This document shows positions 1 through 10,900 of a stretch of 64,000 nt of DNA, piece by piece. The position numbers and the translations under genes are program-made. This DNA is from Bacteroidia bacterium (lineage in GTDB: Bacteria; Bacteroidota; Bacteroidia; 2-12-FULL-35-15). How positions within the stretch are numbered: the first letter of the stretch is position 1; each line of letters begins with the position of its first letter. The notes under the pieces were generated by a model. It did no database searches and had not been told where the DNA came from. It saw nothing but the letters and a program-made list of their open reading frames with translations. The stretch spans positions 280,334 through 344,333 of the forward strand of contig JAURXZ010000049.1 in assembly GCA_030654175.1 (NCBI GenBank), in the 5' to 3' direction.

Positions 1-2430
1 AGCAAGACCGGAAGCTGTATCATTCAATGATACAGAAGGGGTCCATTGAAAGGAATAAATGGGAGTGCCACCGGCAGGATGTATTCCAACAGCAGCATTT
101 GATGCCCCGAAACAAGTGCCGGAGGATACTATACTTGTTGCTGATAATGCTTGGCTTGGTTCCGTGATTGTTACTGAACTAGTGTCGATACAACCCTTTA
201 TATCCGTTACTGAAACGGTATAAGTTCCTGCAGATAAACCTGTTCCTATAGGGCCATTGCCTCCCCAAGGCATCCAGTTATAATTATAAACCGGTGTACC
301 ACCGCTAACAATTGCTGTAGCCGTTCCATTGTATTCACCTAAACATTTAACATTGGTAGTAGAAGAAATTATAGCACTTACCTGACCAGGCTCAATAATT
401 ATTACCGGCATTGTTTGCACACAGTTATTGTTATCGGTAACCTCTATGGTATAAGTACCGGCAGAAAGGTTAGTTATGCTTGCCCCGGTTGTCCCACTTG
501 GTAACCATTTATAGGTATAACCTGGAGTTCCACTTGATGCGATGGCTGAAGCGGTTCCATCATTCCCGCCAAAACAACTCACTGTGGTTTTTGTAACATT
601 TATTAGAATTGGTAATGGTTGAGTAATGCCCGGGTTAATTGTAGCGAGCGCTTTACAACCATTGGTGCCGGATACTGTAACGGTGTATGAGCCTGCCGCC
701 AGGCCAGTGGCAATTGAATCAGTCCCACCTGATGGCATCCATGAGTATGTAAACGGACCTATACCTCCTGAAGTAGCTACTTTAGCAGAACCATCTGAAC
801 CTCCATAGCAACTTACATTGATCACTGAATAAATACTTGCTGTAGGAGCTGAATTTTCATCCACATTTCCGAATTGAGTAGCGCTACATCCGGTGGAATC
901 GGTTACCACTACAGTATACGCGCCTGATATTAAGCCTGGTGCTGTTGCATTTGTTCCGCCTGTGGGCGACCAGAGATAAGTGTAAGGTGAAGTACCTCCT
1001 GTAACCACAACGGAAGTTTGCCCGTTAGGCTGGCCGCAGTCTGAATTAACTCCCGAAGTGGTAAGTACTATTTGCGTGGGCTGAGTTATTGTATCCGAAT
1101 TAGTAATTAAACATCCTTTTGAATCAGCAGCTGTAACAGTATAAGTTCCTGCATTAAGATTTGCAATGTTTTGTCCTGTTAAATTCCCGGGTGTCCAGAT
1201 ATAAGTGTACGGACCTGTTCCATTTGCTGCGGAGGCTGAAACAGAACCATCATTTCCTCCGTAACATGTTGCAGGTAAAGCTGAAACAGAAACTGACAAA
1301 GGTGCCAAAGGTTGAGTGATAGTAACAGAATCTGTGGTAACACATCCTTTTGAATCAGTTACTGCAACAGTATATGATCCCATTGATAAATTGGTTTTAG
1401 TAGCCGTTGTTGCTCCTCCTGGAGCCCATAAATAGGTATAGTTTGGAATACCTCCGACCGGACTGGCTGTTACAATACCATCATTTCCTGCAAAACAGCT
1501 TACATTTACCTGGCTAATAAAATTTATTGTTAAAAGAGCAGTCTCGGTTATTGTTGCAAAAGCAGTTGCTGTGCAACCTACAGAATCAGTTACTGTTAAC
1601 GTATAGATTTGAGATGTCAGATTTGTGATTTGAGATGAAGTTACACCATTGCTCCAGAGATAAGTATATCCGGGGGTACCTCCTGAAGAACCAGCTGTTG
1701 CGGTGCCATTGTCTAAATAATTACAGGTTTCATTGGTGATTAAAGTGCTTGCAATTAGAGCAGTAGGTTGTGTAATAGTTACAGAATTGGATTTCAAACA
1801 TCCTTTATTGTCTGTTACTGTTAAAGTAAAAGTACCCGCAGGTAAGCCTGATGCATCAGGAGATGTAGCTCCCGAATTCCAATTGTAAGTATATGGGCTC
1901 GTTCCTCCAGTGACTGTTGAACTGGCCGTTCCTGTGTTTCCTCCAAAACAATTAACAGGTATAGCTGTCAGTAATATGGCAATTGCTGAAGGTTGGGCAA
2001 TTTGATAAGGAGATGTTTTTTGACAAGCTTTTGAATCGGTCACTGTAATGGTATAAGTACCTGCCGGCTTACCATTTATTGATGATGTTGTTTGATTTCC
2101 AGGTTGCCATAAATAAGTATAAGGGCCGGTTCCACCGGATGGTGTTATTGATATGGAGCCGTTACTTCCCGCTGAACATGATACATCTGTGATTGAGGAA
2201 GCAAGTGCAATTGGTGAAGGCTGGATAATAGTAACCGGATCTGTTGACGTACAGCCAATACCATTTGTAGTTGTAACAGAATAAGTTCCCTGACTCAGGT
2301 TTGTTGCTGTTGCCGTTGATTGTGCCGGTACTGTGTTCCAGGAATAGGTATAGGTGGGAGTTCCACCGGCAACGTTAACTGATGCTGAACCATCACTTCC
2401 TCCAAAGCAGCTTACAGGAGTTTTAGTAAA
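1..2430 (-). repeat. SprB repeat array in the partial giant protein (about 11 units)
   Basis: Units begin near positions 2410, 2170, 1950, 1720, 1495, 1260, 1050, 810, 575, 345 and 115, with spacing of about 210-240 bases. Each starts at a Cys (SCFGG, TCNYL, DCGQP variants) and ends with a DSKGC- or DxxGC-like Cys. The unit order from about 1265 to 115 matches, type for type, a stretch of the second giant protein at about 11500-10300. Confidence 0.85.
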
Positions 2431-4656
2431 GGAAACAATTCCTGCAAAATTTATATAATTAATTCTAACAATATCAGAAACAGCGGGACATGTTCCGCTC
2501 CCGGTTGTAGTTAATGTTAAATCTGCAAAGCCGGCAGCTAATTCAGCAACAGTAGGAGAATAAGTTGCCCCCGAAAGGGTTGTATTGTTCGGGCTGAATG
2601 CACCTCCACCGCCTGACCAGCTACCACCACTTGCCCCTGCAACAGAACCATTTATTATTGTTATGGGAGTTTGTTTGCAAGCCGTTTTATCCGGACCTGC
2701 ATTAGCAGCAACAGCAACGGCATAAGAAGTAACAGTTACACTGGCATATGATGGCGGACAATTGGATGCATCTGATATTCTAACAGTATATGTTCCAGTT
2801 CCTACAAGAATACTTTGTGAAGGATTAATATTATTCCATAAGTAAGTATAAGGCGGAGTTCCGCCACTTCCATTAGCGGTGATTGTAGTATTAGTTTGCC
2901 CGATACAAATTGCAGGATTTTGAGGAACTATGTTTGCAAAAAGAGTAGTATGAAAAGTAACTCTTACAGTATCACAAATATATATTGGATTACAGGATGC
3001 AGACATACCGCAAATTTGAAAATCGATGTAAGGTGGTAATCCGGGCTGTCCTGTAGCTGTTGGATTTATACAACCTGAAGAGCATGATAAGTAATTGTTA
3101 TATGCGCCATAAGTACCGGGATAAACGGAGTTCCAGATAACAGTGGAATCAATGTAACCATTCGCAGCAATTTGGCCAACACATCCTTGATTTACAATGA
3201 TATTAGTGCCGGTAACAGGAAGTGGTGGTGAAGGGCAATTCACCACATTGAATTGAAAATCCCGAAGCGTTTGACTGATATAAACTCCATTACGATATTC
3301 CTTCACCTTCACGCCAACAACAAATTTTCCGATCATGGGTGGTGTACCACTTAACATTCCGGTAGATGGATCAAGAATAAGTGGAGGGCCTCCAAGCGGA
3401 TTGGCGACAGAATATCCTGGAAGCCAGACAATTGGAGTAAATACTGCTGTGTTTCCGGAAAATGTAGGATCTAAAGTTGCCGGAGGAAGAGTGAGCGTAT
3501 AACTTGGACCATTCTCTCCGTTATAAGGCGTGTAAAGAGAATATACAAGAGAATCCCCATTTGCATCGGTGGCTGAATGATCAAAGGTAAAAGGTTGCCC
3601 TGCACAAAGAAAAATAGGAGGAAAAAGATTAAAAACAGGATTACTGTTTGGCACAAAATCGGAACAGGAAACAAGCACATTATCGAGTTGGAATTTTTTA
3701 CTTCCAAAATTATTAGCAGGACCAAAATGAGCCCGAATTATGATCTGAACGGTGCTGCCTGAAATACCTGTCTTACTTGCAACAGCAGAAATAAAATTAC
3801 CCGATTTAATACCATTCGTAGGAAATAAAGTTAAAGGGCCTCCATTCAACCGATAATAAACAAATAGAGAATCAAAAGGGAGGAAATTTCCAGTCTGGGA
3901 TAGATCTACTCTCAGATTAACGGAAGGACAAGAAGAAATGGGTATTGATTGAGATGTCCAGGTTTTCTGAGCATTGCTGGCACCTGTAATTTCAAAAACT
4001 TTATTGTTATTTGCCAGTGTATTTACCCAAGCAGAGGCAGGTGGCGGAAAAGTTCCCACTGCAGCAATACTCCAGGAGGTAGGTCCCGTATCAGAAGTTG
4101 AATTGTTAGGCAATTTAAAATCTTCACCCCAAATTACGGTTTCCCCCGGTATGTCAGCATCAAAACTTGAGCCCACACATGAATAACCACATGGAAACCA
4201 AAGACAAAGACAATTAGTCGGATCAACCCTACAATTGTTTATCGCAACATTTCTTGCTGCCCTTTGCCAGTATAAATGATACCCCCCCGGATTTGGAGGG
4301 AGGGTTACAATTTTAGTGTAAATACCTTCTTGCACACAAGGTATTGGATTGGGGGCAATAGCGCAAGGAGGAAGAATTGGAGGAACCGGATTAATTGCTG
4401 CAAGGCTCATGGTAATATCCCGGGTGGGAGAAAAAAGAGCTCCATTATATCCCAATACTGTTATAGTAACGCTTGCGTCAAATGGAGCTTTGTTGGGATT
4501 GGGGCTACAGTCGCGGTATAGTTTTAGAGTTATAGTATAAGTGGCATTAGGATTGCGTATATACGTTAATGTACCTCCTACAATATGTGAGGAAAATGCA
4601 TAGGATGAGATGCATAGAAAAAAACAAATTAACCAAAAATGTAATTGATTTTTCAT
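1..4656 (-). CDS. Giant SprB-repeat cell-surface protein, N-terminal part (runs off left edge)
   Basis: The minus-strand frame opens at the ATG at 4656 and stays in frame to base 1 (1552 codons); the C-terminus lies outside the window. The N-terminus is a signal peptide (MKNQLHFWLICFFLCISSYA) followed by SHIVGGTLTY, a start common in secreted Bacteroidota giant proteins. Residues to about 745 are a large N-terminal region. Its last ~270 residues parallel the N-terminal block of the second giant protein (SCxxC segment, NNINPSQ, ANAGPDKTAC). About 11 SprB-type repeats of ~75 residues follow, each with a pattern such as SCFGGxDGxAxxxxxGGTPxYTYxW. SprB-family proteins are surface adhesins exported by the type IX secretion system and used in gliding or attachment. 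The T9SS sorting domain cannot be seen here and is inferred. It sits downstream of the PorP/SprF gene on the same strand, about 400 bases away. Confidence 0.85.
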   Translation of the reverse strand, partial: MKNQLHFWLICFFLCISSYAFSSHIVGGTLTYIRNPNATYTITLKLYRDCSPNPNKAPFDASVTITVLGYNGALFSPTRDITMSLAAINPVPPILPPCAIAPNPIPCVQEGIYTKIVTLPPNPGGYHLYWQRAARNVAINNCRVDPTNCLCLWFPCGYSCVGSSFDADIPGETVIWGEDFKLPNNSTSDTGPTSWSIAAVGTFPPPASAWVNTLANNNKVFEITGASNAQKTWTSQSIPISSCPSVNLRVDLSQTGNFLPFDSLFVYYRLNGGPLTLFPTNGIKSGNFISAVASKTGISGSTVQIIIRAHFGPANNFGSKKFQLDNVLVSCSDFVPNSNPVFNLFPPIFLCAGQPFTFDHSATDANGDSLVYSLYTPYNGENGPSYTLTLPPATLDPTFSGNTAVFTPIVWLPGYSVANPLGGPPLILDPSTGMLSGTPPMIGKFVVGVKVKEYRNGVYISQTLRDFQFNVVNCPSPPLPVTGTNIIVNQGCVGQIAANGYIDSTVIWNSVYPGTYGAYNNYLSCSSGCINPTATGQPGLPPYIDFQICGMSASCNPIYICDTVRVTFHTTLFANIVPQNPAICIGQTNTTITANGSGGTPPYTYLWNNINPSQSILVGTGTYTVRISDASNCPPSYASVTVTSYAVAVAANAGPDKTACKQTPITIINGSVAGASGGSWSGGGGAFSPNNTTLSGATYSPTVAELAAGFADLTLTTTGSGTCPAVSDIVRINYINFAGIVSFTKTPVSCFGGSDGSASVNVAGGTPTYTYSWNTVPAQSTATATNLSQGTYSVTTTNGIGCTSTDPVTIIQPSPIALASSITDVSCSAGSNGSISITPSGGTGPYTYLWQPGNQTTSSINGKPAGTYTITVTDSKACQKTSPYQIAQPSAIAILLTAIPVNCFGGNTGTASSTVTGGTSPYTYNWNSGATSPDASGLPAGTFTLTVTDNKGCLKSNSVTITQPTALIASTLITNETCNYLDNGTATAGSSGGTPGYTYLWSNGVTSSQITNLTSQIYTLTVTDSVGCTATAFATITETALLTINFISQVNVSCFAGNDGIVTASPVGGIPNYTYLWAPGGATTATKTNLSMGSYTVAVTDSKGCVTTDSVTITQPLAPLSVSVSALPATCYGGNDGSVSASAANGTGPYTYIWTPGNLTGQNIANLNAGTYTVTAADSKGCLITNSDTITQPTQIVLTTSGVNSDCGQPNGQTSVVVTGGTSPYTYLWSPTGGTNATAPGLISGAYTVVVTDSTGCSATQFGNVDENSAPTASIYSVINVSCYGGSDGSAKVATSGGIGPFTYSWMPSGGTDSIATGLAAGSYTVTVSGTNGCKALATINPGITQPLPILINVTKTTVSCFGGNDGTASAIASSGTPGYTYKWLPSGTTGASITNLSAGTYTIEVTDNNNCVQTMPVIIIEPGQVSAIISSTTNVKCLGEYNGTATAIVSGGTPVYNYNWMPWGGNGPIGTGLSAGTYTVSVTDIKGCIDTSSVTITEPSQALSATSIVSSGTCFGASNAAVGIHPAGGTPIYSFQWTPSVSLNDTASGLA

Positions 4657-5053
4657 TAACACTCCTTTTTACAAAAAGATATTTCATTTTTCTCAGTTGC
4701 AAAAAATAAGTTAAGTAATAGTTGAAATTCTATTTCTTTTTACTGATTTAATAACCATGAATATTTTCTTCCGGAAAATTTTCATAGACGCAGGAAAGAA
4801 CAAAAAAATATAACAATTTTTTTGTTCTTTGATCATAAAAGAGAATGGTAATAACTTTTTACGGAAAATATCTTTCAAGGTTGCTTTATTTGGCTGTTTT
4901 AGCTTAAATGGCTATCTAAAACGACCAATAGGCCATACAATAACACTAGCATGCTTTTGTTGTATTCAAAACGGGAAATAACGAAAAACGGAAGTAATAT
5001 TGAAATTTCCTGACAAAACAATTATCAAAATCACCAAAAGGCCTTTATTCCAA
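4657..5053. other. Intergenic region, no gene seen
   Basis: This 397-base AT-rich gap lies between porP/sprF and the partial giant gene. I see no reading frame worth calling and no convincing hairpin terminator. A TATCTTTTTG stretch on the minus strand, just above the giant gene's start, is only a weak match to the Bacteroidota -7 box TAnnTTTG. Confidence 0.5.
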
Positions 5054-6139
5054 TTAAAATTTAGGGCAAGGCACAATAATACGTGATTTCTTTTTCTTTT
5101 TGAATTTACATAACTGGTAAGCCAGGGTTATTTCATGAGCTCCCTGAGCAAGATTATTTAATTTTGAAATGGTAATATCATAACTATATCCGATATTCAA
5201 TCGGTCTGTTTTTAAACCGATTATTACTGCCACTGCATCATTATTACTATAACCTGTTTTATAAGCTTTTATAATAGGAATACCTCTATACCAGATACCA
5301 ATATTAACAATGTATTGAGTAAAATAAAATCCAATATCAAACTGATCAAATTCTTTTTGGCCTCGATAATTAAAGGCTGGAGAGATAGATCTCTGTTCAT
5401 AAAGGTTTCTTTCCTTTGGATTGAAAGCGAATTTAGCTCCACCATGCACACTATATTTAATAGGTAATATACCATCTCCATTGCCCATCAATGCAACATC
5501 CGGTCGGGTAAGATGGTAAACAGATGATCCTATCCAATATTTTCTTGAATAAAATAAGGCCCCGGCACCGATATCAAAATAAGTTTTTGATTGTGTTGGT
5601 GTTTCAAGGGTAGCAACGTTTCCTCCTCGAGCTATCTGGTCTCCGAAGAGTAATGCATTAAAGTTGATGCTTTTTAAACCAAAACCCGGCTGAACACCAA
5701 ATCTCATTGAAAAATTTCTATTCACTTTTACCTCATAAGCAAACATTGGATTTATTATTGTAGTTTTCAAATCTCCGGTTCCAGCTGCATCATTTCCAAA
5801 AAGTAATCCAACCCCCAAATTATATTGCTGAATATAATGGTCCATTGAAAGTAAATATGATTTATAGGTTTTAGAAATACCCGGCCATTGATTTCTATAA
5901 GTAGTAGAAAATCTTGAACAAACACCAGCTCCTGTAAAAGCAGGGTTAAGATATAATGGAGAGGAAAAGAATTGAGTAAAGTGCATATCCTGTGCTTTTA
6001 CATTCTTTGTGTTAAAAAGGCTAAAAAAGAAAAGAAGGCCTATCCCTAAACCTAAGCCGCTTCTTTTAATCACTTCTCCTATGGAGAGGCTGATCAAAGA
6101 GGAGGTTTTTTTGCTAAATTTATATAATATTTTTTTCAT
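5054..6139 (-). CDS. Type IX secretion system membrane protein, PorP/SprF family
   Basis: This 361-residue protein has a hydrophobic export signal at about residues 28-50 ending KAQ, followed by the family hallmark DMHFTQFFSSPLYLNPAFTG. The rest is beta-rich, with regularly spaced aromatic and glycine positions (YNLGVGLLFGNDAAG, IGSSVYHLTRPDVALMG) expected of an outer-membrane barrel. PorP/SprF proteins are outer-membrane partners of T9SS substrates; SprF is needed for SprB to reach the surface in Flavobacterium. It lies in the same orientation as two giant SprB-repeat genes and 85 bases downstream of the PD40 protein gene, the usual SprB-PorE-SprF grouping. That it serves these adhesins in particular is an inference from position. 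The start at 6139 is the only ATG giving a full signal segment. Confidence 0.92.
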   Translation of the reverse strand: MKKILYKFSKKTSSLISLSIGEVIKRSGLGLGIGLLFFFSLFNTKNVKAQDMHFTQFFSSPLYLNPAFTGAGVCSRFSTTYRNQWPGISKTYKSYLLSMDHYIQQYNLGVGLLFGNDAAGTGDLKTTIINPMFAYEVKVNRNFSMRFGVQPGFGLKSINFNALLFGDQIARGGNVATLETPTQSKTYFDIGAGALFYSRKYWIGSSVYHLTRPDVALMGNGDGILPIKYSVHGGAKFAFNPKERNLYEQRSISPAFNYRGQKEFDQFDIGFYFTQYIVNIGIWYRGIPIIKAYKTGYSNNDAVAVIIGLKTDRLNIGYSYDITISKLNNLAQGAHEITLAYQLCKFKKKKKSRIIVPCPKF

Positions 6140-6224
6140 CTTCTTTTTCTTTTTACATCTTACTTCACATCACCATGTCTTACTGTAGACCTTCATATCG
6201 GGGAAGGGAAGAGGTGAGGAGCTA

Positions 6225-7796
6225 TTATTTAACTTTACTTAGTTTATATAAAATGTTTACATCAGTATCTAATACAGCATTGGTAACAAATCGCTCATAT
6301 CCCGGAGCATCAATAATAATGCGGTATTCTTTATTTTTTTGTGAGATCACTAATACTTTTCCTGTTCTGTCATTTGGTTTGTATATTCCATAGGTTGATT
6401 CATTCTCTAAATTAATTACTCTGATTTCAGCATCCTTAATAATTGAACTTGATTCATCAACCACATGCATGTTATAAACATTTAAAGGAGGTGCTGTAAC
6501 AGGAAATGAAACACTGTAAATGTCCTGCAAGCCAAAACCTCCCTCTCTTTCGGATGATAAATAACCTTTAGATGCATCCGTATTCATTACAAAAAAGATA
6601 TCATCATCAACAGTATTAATAGGACTGCCTAAATTTATCGGAGCTTCAAAATTTCCTGACCCATCAAAATTTGATTTAAAGATATCATATCCGCCCATAT
6701 TTTTATGTCCTTCAGAACTAAAAAACAAAGTATTACCCAAAGGGTGCACGAATGGGGCATCTTCATCATATTCTGTATTAATTGTTGCACCTAAATTGAA
6801 TGGTTTTGCCCATTTTCCATTTTGTAATTTTCTAACAGAATATAAATCTTTTCCTCCGTAACCACCTGGCCGGTTACTTGAAAAGAAAATGATATCACCA
6901 CCGGGAGAATAACATGCACTGGTTTCAAGATAATTTGGTGAATTAACGATCGGGCCAATAGCTTCCGGATTAGACCATACATTATTACTGTAAAAACTTT
7001 CGTAAATGTCTCCACTTATCAGGTCCTTGCTGGTACGATAAATAAGTAATTTTTCACCATCTGCAGACAATCCTGTACACGCATCATGCACAGCAGTATT
7101 GATGTTAGTATCAAGCATTACCGGTGTTCCCCAATTAGAAGTGCTATCTTTTCTGGAAATATAAATATCTTCAAAATAGTCACCCAATGGATCCGTTTTC
7201 TGCCATACCTCATTTTTTCTTCTTGAAGTAAAAATCATGAACTTTTCGTCAGCTGGAATTAATGGAACATAATCACCATATTCTGAGTTAACAACGTTTC
7301 CTATGTTTTTAATAATAATGGATTTATCTTCGGTAGTTTCAAACAATAAAGCAGCATGACATTTTTCTATCAGGTCATCAATTTCTTTTCTTGAAAATTC
7401 ATTATCTCCACCAAAATATTTGTATTGATTAAAAAAATAAATGGCACGTTCAAATTGTTTTGATAAATGATTTAATTTTCCAAGGTAGTAATTAACCTCA
7501 GGAAAGTCGGAAGGAGGTACTTTCTCAAAATATTTCTTCGAATTTTTTCTGAATTTTTTTATTTCAAAATTACAAACACCAAGTTTGAAATTAGTTTCAG
7601 TATCTGTACTATCCAAATTGTACAGTGTTTCATATATTTTAAGAGCGCCCAGGTAATCACTATTGTCATAGGCTTTATCAGCTTTAGTTAAAAGCTGCTT
7701 TTCCTGACGTGAGGTTATCTGAGCATAGGACGTGATATGAAATATATAAAAAGTAAAAAGTAAAATTACTGCTAAAAATAGAGTTTTTGGTTTCAT
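6225..7796 (-). CDS. Secreted TPR / PD40 beta-propeller protein, PorE-like but without an OmpA domain
   Basis: The 523-residue product has a signal peptide (to about residue 25, SYAQ), then TPR-like helices (about 28-150: KADKAYDNSDYLGALKIYE, YLGKLNHLSKQFERAIYFF). A PD40/WD40-like propeller follows at about 185-430, with repeated FSSNRPGG, FFSSEGH and GYLSSERE strands. A carboxypeptidase-regulatory-like or PEGA-type beta domain ends the protein at about 435-523. PorE of the T9SS has the same order but ends in an OmpA peptidoglycan-binding domain. Here the protein stops before one, so anchoring to the wall would need a partner. It lies between the giant adhesin and porP/sprF on the same strand, which supports a role in adhesin export or anchoring. 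Function is inferred from architecture and neighbours. Confidence 0.85.
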   Translation of the reverse strand: MKPKTLFLAVILLFTFYIFHITSYAQITSRQEKQLLTKADKAYDNSDYLGALKIYETLYNLDSTDTETNFKLGVCNFEIKKFRKNSKKYFEKVPPSDFPEVNYYLGKLNHLSKQFERAIYFFNQYKYFGGDNEFSRKEIDDLIEKCHAALLFETTEDKSIIIKNIGNVVNSEYGDYVPLIPADEKFMIFTSRRKNEVWQKTDPLGDYFEDIYISRKDSTSNWGTPVMLDTNINTAVHDACTGLSADGEKLLIYRTSKDLISGDIYESFYSNNVWSNPEAIGPIVNSPNYLETSACYSPGGDIIFFSSNRPGGYGGKDLYSVRKLQNGKWAKPFNLGATINTEYDEDAPFVHPLGNTLFFSSEGHKNMGGYDIFKSNFDGSGNFEAPINLGSPINTVDDDIFFVMNTDASKGYLSSEREGGFGLQDIYSVSFPVTAPPLNVYNMHVVDESSSIIKDAEIRVINLENESTYGIYKPNDRTGKVLVISQKNKEYRIIIDAPGYERFVTNAVLDTDVNILYKLSKVK

Positions 7797-7912
7797 AAAT
7801 TAATATTTAATACTTAATATTTAATGTTATACCGAAAATAGAACATTTGATCTCACAAGTTAATAGCTAATAGTTATGTTAAACTGAAAATTGAACTTTT
7901 GGTTTCATATTA
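7771..7912 (-). repeat. Three degenerate copies of the PD40 gene's start region
   Basis: A segment of about 30 bases around the start codon (+ strand GAGTTTTTGGTTTCATAA) recurs at about 7831-7857 and 7884-7909 in decayed form, separated by AT-rich TTAATATTTAA-like spacer. The third copy still begins ATGAAACCAAAAGT on the minus strand and encodes only MKPKVQFSV before a stop. Confidence 0.55.
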
Positions 7913-7950
7913 ACGGTTTAAAATATTACCTATTACATATTAACTATTGC

Positions 7951-10900
7951 TTACCTTAACAGTGTAAGGTTTCCATTTTTGTTAAATATTTTTCCATTAT
8001 TAAGTTTAATAAAGGCTCTCCAAATATACACATCTTGTGGACATAATTGATTTTTATAATAACCATCCCAACCTTGTTTTGAATCCTGAGTTTCAAAAAT
8101 AATTTCCCCCCAGCGGTTATAAACTTCTAATTTATACTCAACTACTCCGGAAGTATAAGGGAAGAATATGTTATTATCCAAGCTGTTAATATCAAAAAAG
8201 CCTCCAGAAGTTCCATCCGGATTTGGGGTAAATGCATTAGGGAACTTAACTTCAGCATTTGTTGTAACTTCTGAGTACGCTGTATCCAAACATCCATATT
8301 CGGTCATGGCAATAAGTTGAACCGGGTATATTCCTATTGTTGTGTATAAATATTGCGGGTTAGTAAGGGTTGATGTTTCTCCATCACCAAAACTCCAGTT
8401 ATAGGTTATTGCTCCTGTAGATTGATTATTGCAAAGTAATACATCATAAGGTAAATCAAGCTCCGTTGAACTAAGTGAAAATGCGGCCACAGGGAAAGGA
8501 TGCCCGTTAATAATTAATGGGGTTGAGGTGCTGTTTGTACATCCCCCTGAAGTAGTTATAGTTAATGTAACCTGATAATCACTAGGTATGGTATAGGAAT
8601 GAGGAGGATCCTCCAATGTTGAAGAAGTTCCATCGCCAAAGCTCCAATTCCAGATTGTGATGGGATCATTTGGGTTTCCGGTAACTGAATTATCAAAAAA
8701 TTGAATTGTGCCAGGAACGCATAATGCACTGGTATCAGAAGTTAAAGCAATTGTTGGAGGCGGATTAAAAAGAATTGCAGCCGAATCGGTAACTGAACTA
8801 CATACATTACTTACTGTAACAATATACATTGTTGGTGCCGAAGGTGTAACCAAATAAACTCCCGGTCCGGTACCCAAATTATTATTCCATTGATAGGTAA
8901 GTGTTCCAGTTGTGCCAAGCGTTTCAACATACACAACAGAGCTTTGTCCGGGGCAAATTGGAGATGTGGCATAGGCATGAACACTTAAAGTATCCAAAGT
9001 GTAAACGATTGCATCAGTGGTGGCAGGTGTTCCTGCACATCCGTTCTGGTCGTAAGCAACTACAGTATAGGTAACATCACTTGTTGGGGTTATAGGTAAA
9101 GTCCCTGATGTGATTGCTCCGGAAGGTTGCCATCCATAATAGTAATTTCCAAGACCTCCAATTGCTGTTGCTGAAATTATCCCTGTTTGGCCAACACATA
9201 CAGTATCATTTACACCGGTAGACGTTATCACTTGTGTAGGTTGTGTCAACACTAAAGTATTGCTTGAGGTGCATCCATTTGCATCGGTAACTGTAACTGT
9301 ATAAGAATCTGCTTTTATATTGTTTGCTTTACTTACAGAGTCGCTTGATGGTGACCAGAAATAAGAATAAGGAAGCATTCCTCCGGAAGCAATTGCAGTG
9401 GCACTGCCATATCCGTTAAAACATATGGGGTTTATAATTGAATCAATTGTTGAAGAAAATGGTGTTGGTTGCGCAATATTTACTGAAATTGAGGAAATAC
9501 AATTATTTTGATCCGTAACATTCAAAGTATAAGTTCCTATGGCAAGATTACTTGCTGTTGATGAACTTGAACTGACCGGAGCCCATGAATACGTATATAG
9601 GGGTCCAGTACCACCACTCGGAACAATAGATATTGAGCCTGAATTTCCTCCATAGCACAAAACATCATTAACAGTAAGAGCCGAAAGATCAATAGGAGTG
9701 GGTTCAGTTACAACTGCACTATCTGAAATTTCACATCCCGAAGCATCAATTATTGTTACAGTATACGTATCACTTGTAAGTGAGGTTGCTGTTAAACTAT
9801 TGCCTCCGGAAGGTGACCAGTTGATTGCGTATGGGGCTACGCCTTGTGAAATAGTAATGGTAGACGAACCGTCACTTCCTCCAAAACAGGAAACAGCATC
9901 AATTGATGAAATTGATAATATCGGAACAGGAATATCCGTAAGAGATGCTGATAAGGATAAACTGCAATTTAAGGCATCAGTTATTTGCACACTATAGTTT
10001 CCCTGCGCTAAACCATTAATTCCGTAATTAGTAGAAGCTCCCGGGGACCATAAATAGGTATATGGATAGGTTCCTCCTGATATCTGAGGCGTGATAGAGC
10101 CATTGGATAAATTACAAGAAGGATTTACCGATGCCAGAGTACCACCAAGTACTGCCGGTTGTGAAATAGAAAGCGATAAATTTGTTTGGCAGCTATTGGT
10201 ATCAGTTACCATAATATTATAATTGCCAACAGAAAGTCCTGAAGCAGTATCACTAATTGACACAGACGGGTTCCATTGATAAGAAAAACCGGGTGTTCCA
10301 CCAACAGGAACAATCTTTGCTGTACCATTTGTTAATCCAAAACAAGTAATATTGGATACTGTGCTTGTTGCTGAAAGAGCCTGGGAAGGTTGAGTTATTA
10401 TAGCAGAATCTGTAGTGATACAACCGTTTAAATCGGTAATAGTTATTGTATAAGTACCGGAGGCCAGAACAGTTCCTGTTGGTCCGTTACCACCGGTGGG
10501 AGACCAGCTGTAACCATATACAGGAGTGCCTCCACTTGCTATTACAGTAGCAGTGCCATTATTTCCTCCAAAGCAACTAACATTTACAGTTGATGAAATT
10601 GAAGCGGTCAACAGAGAAGGCTCGGCAATTGTAAAAAGTTCACTTTGTAAACAGTTTTTTGTATCTGTAACCTGCAGAGTATATGTATTTGCCGAAAGGT
10701 TAGAAATTGTAGAGCCCAACGTTCCACTTGGTAACCATTGGTAAGTATAACCTGGAGTGCCGCCTGTAGCGCTTGCAGAGGCTGTTTCATTGTTCCCCCC
10801 AAAACAGCTCATTGTGCTGGCGCTAATAGTTATTGAAATTGGAGTAGGTTCAGTAATAACCGGGCTTATCGCAGGCAATGACTGGCACAAATTGGCGTCT

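Noticed and set aside
3471-3725. Short reading frames on both strands inside the giant adhesin genes
   Set aside because: They lie in other frames of long SprB-repeat coding sequence with low-complexity translations and no start context.
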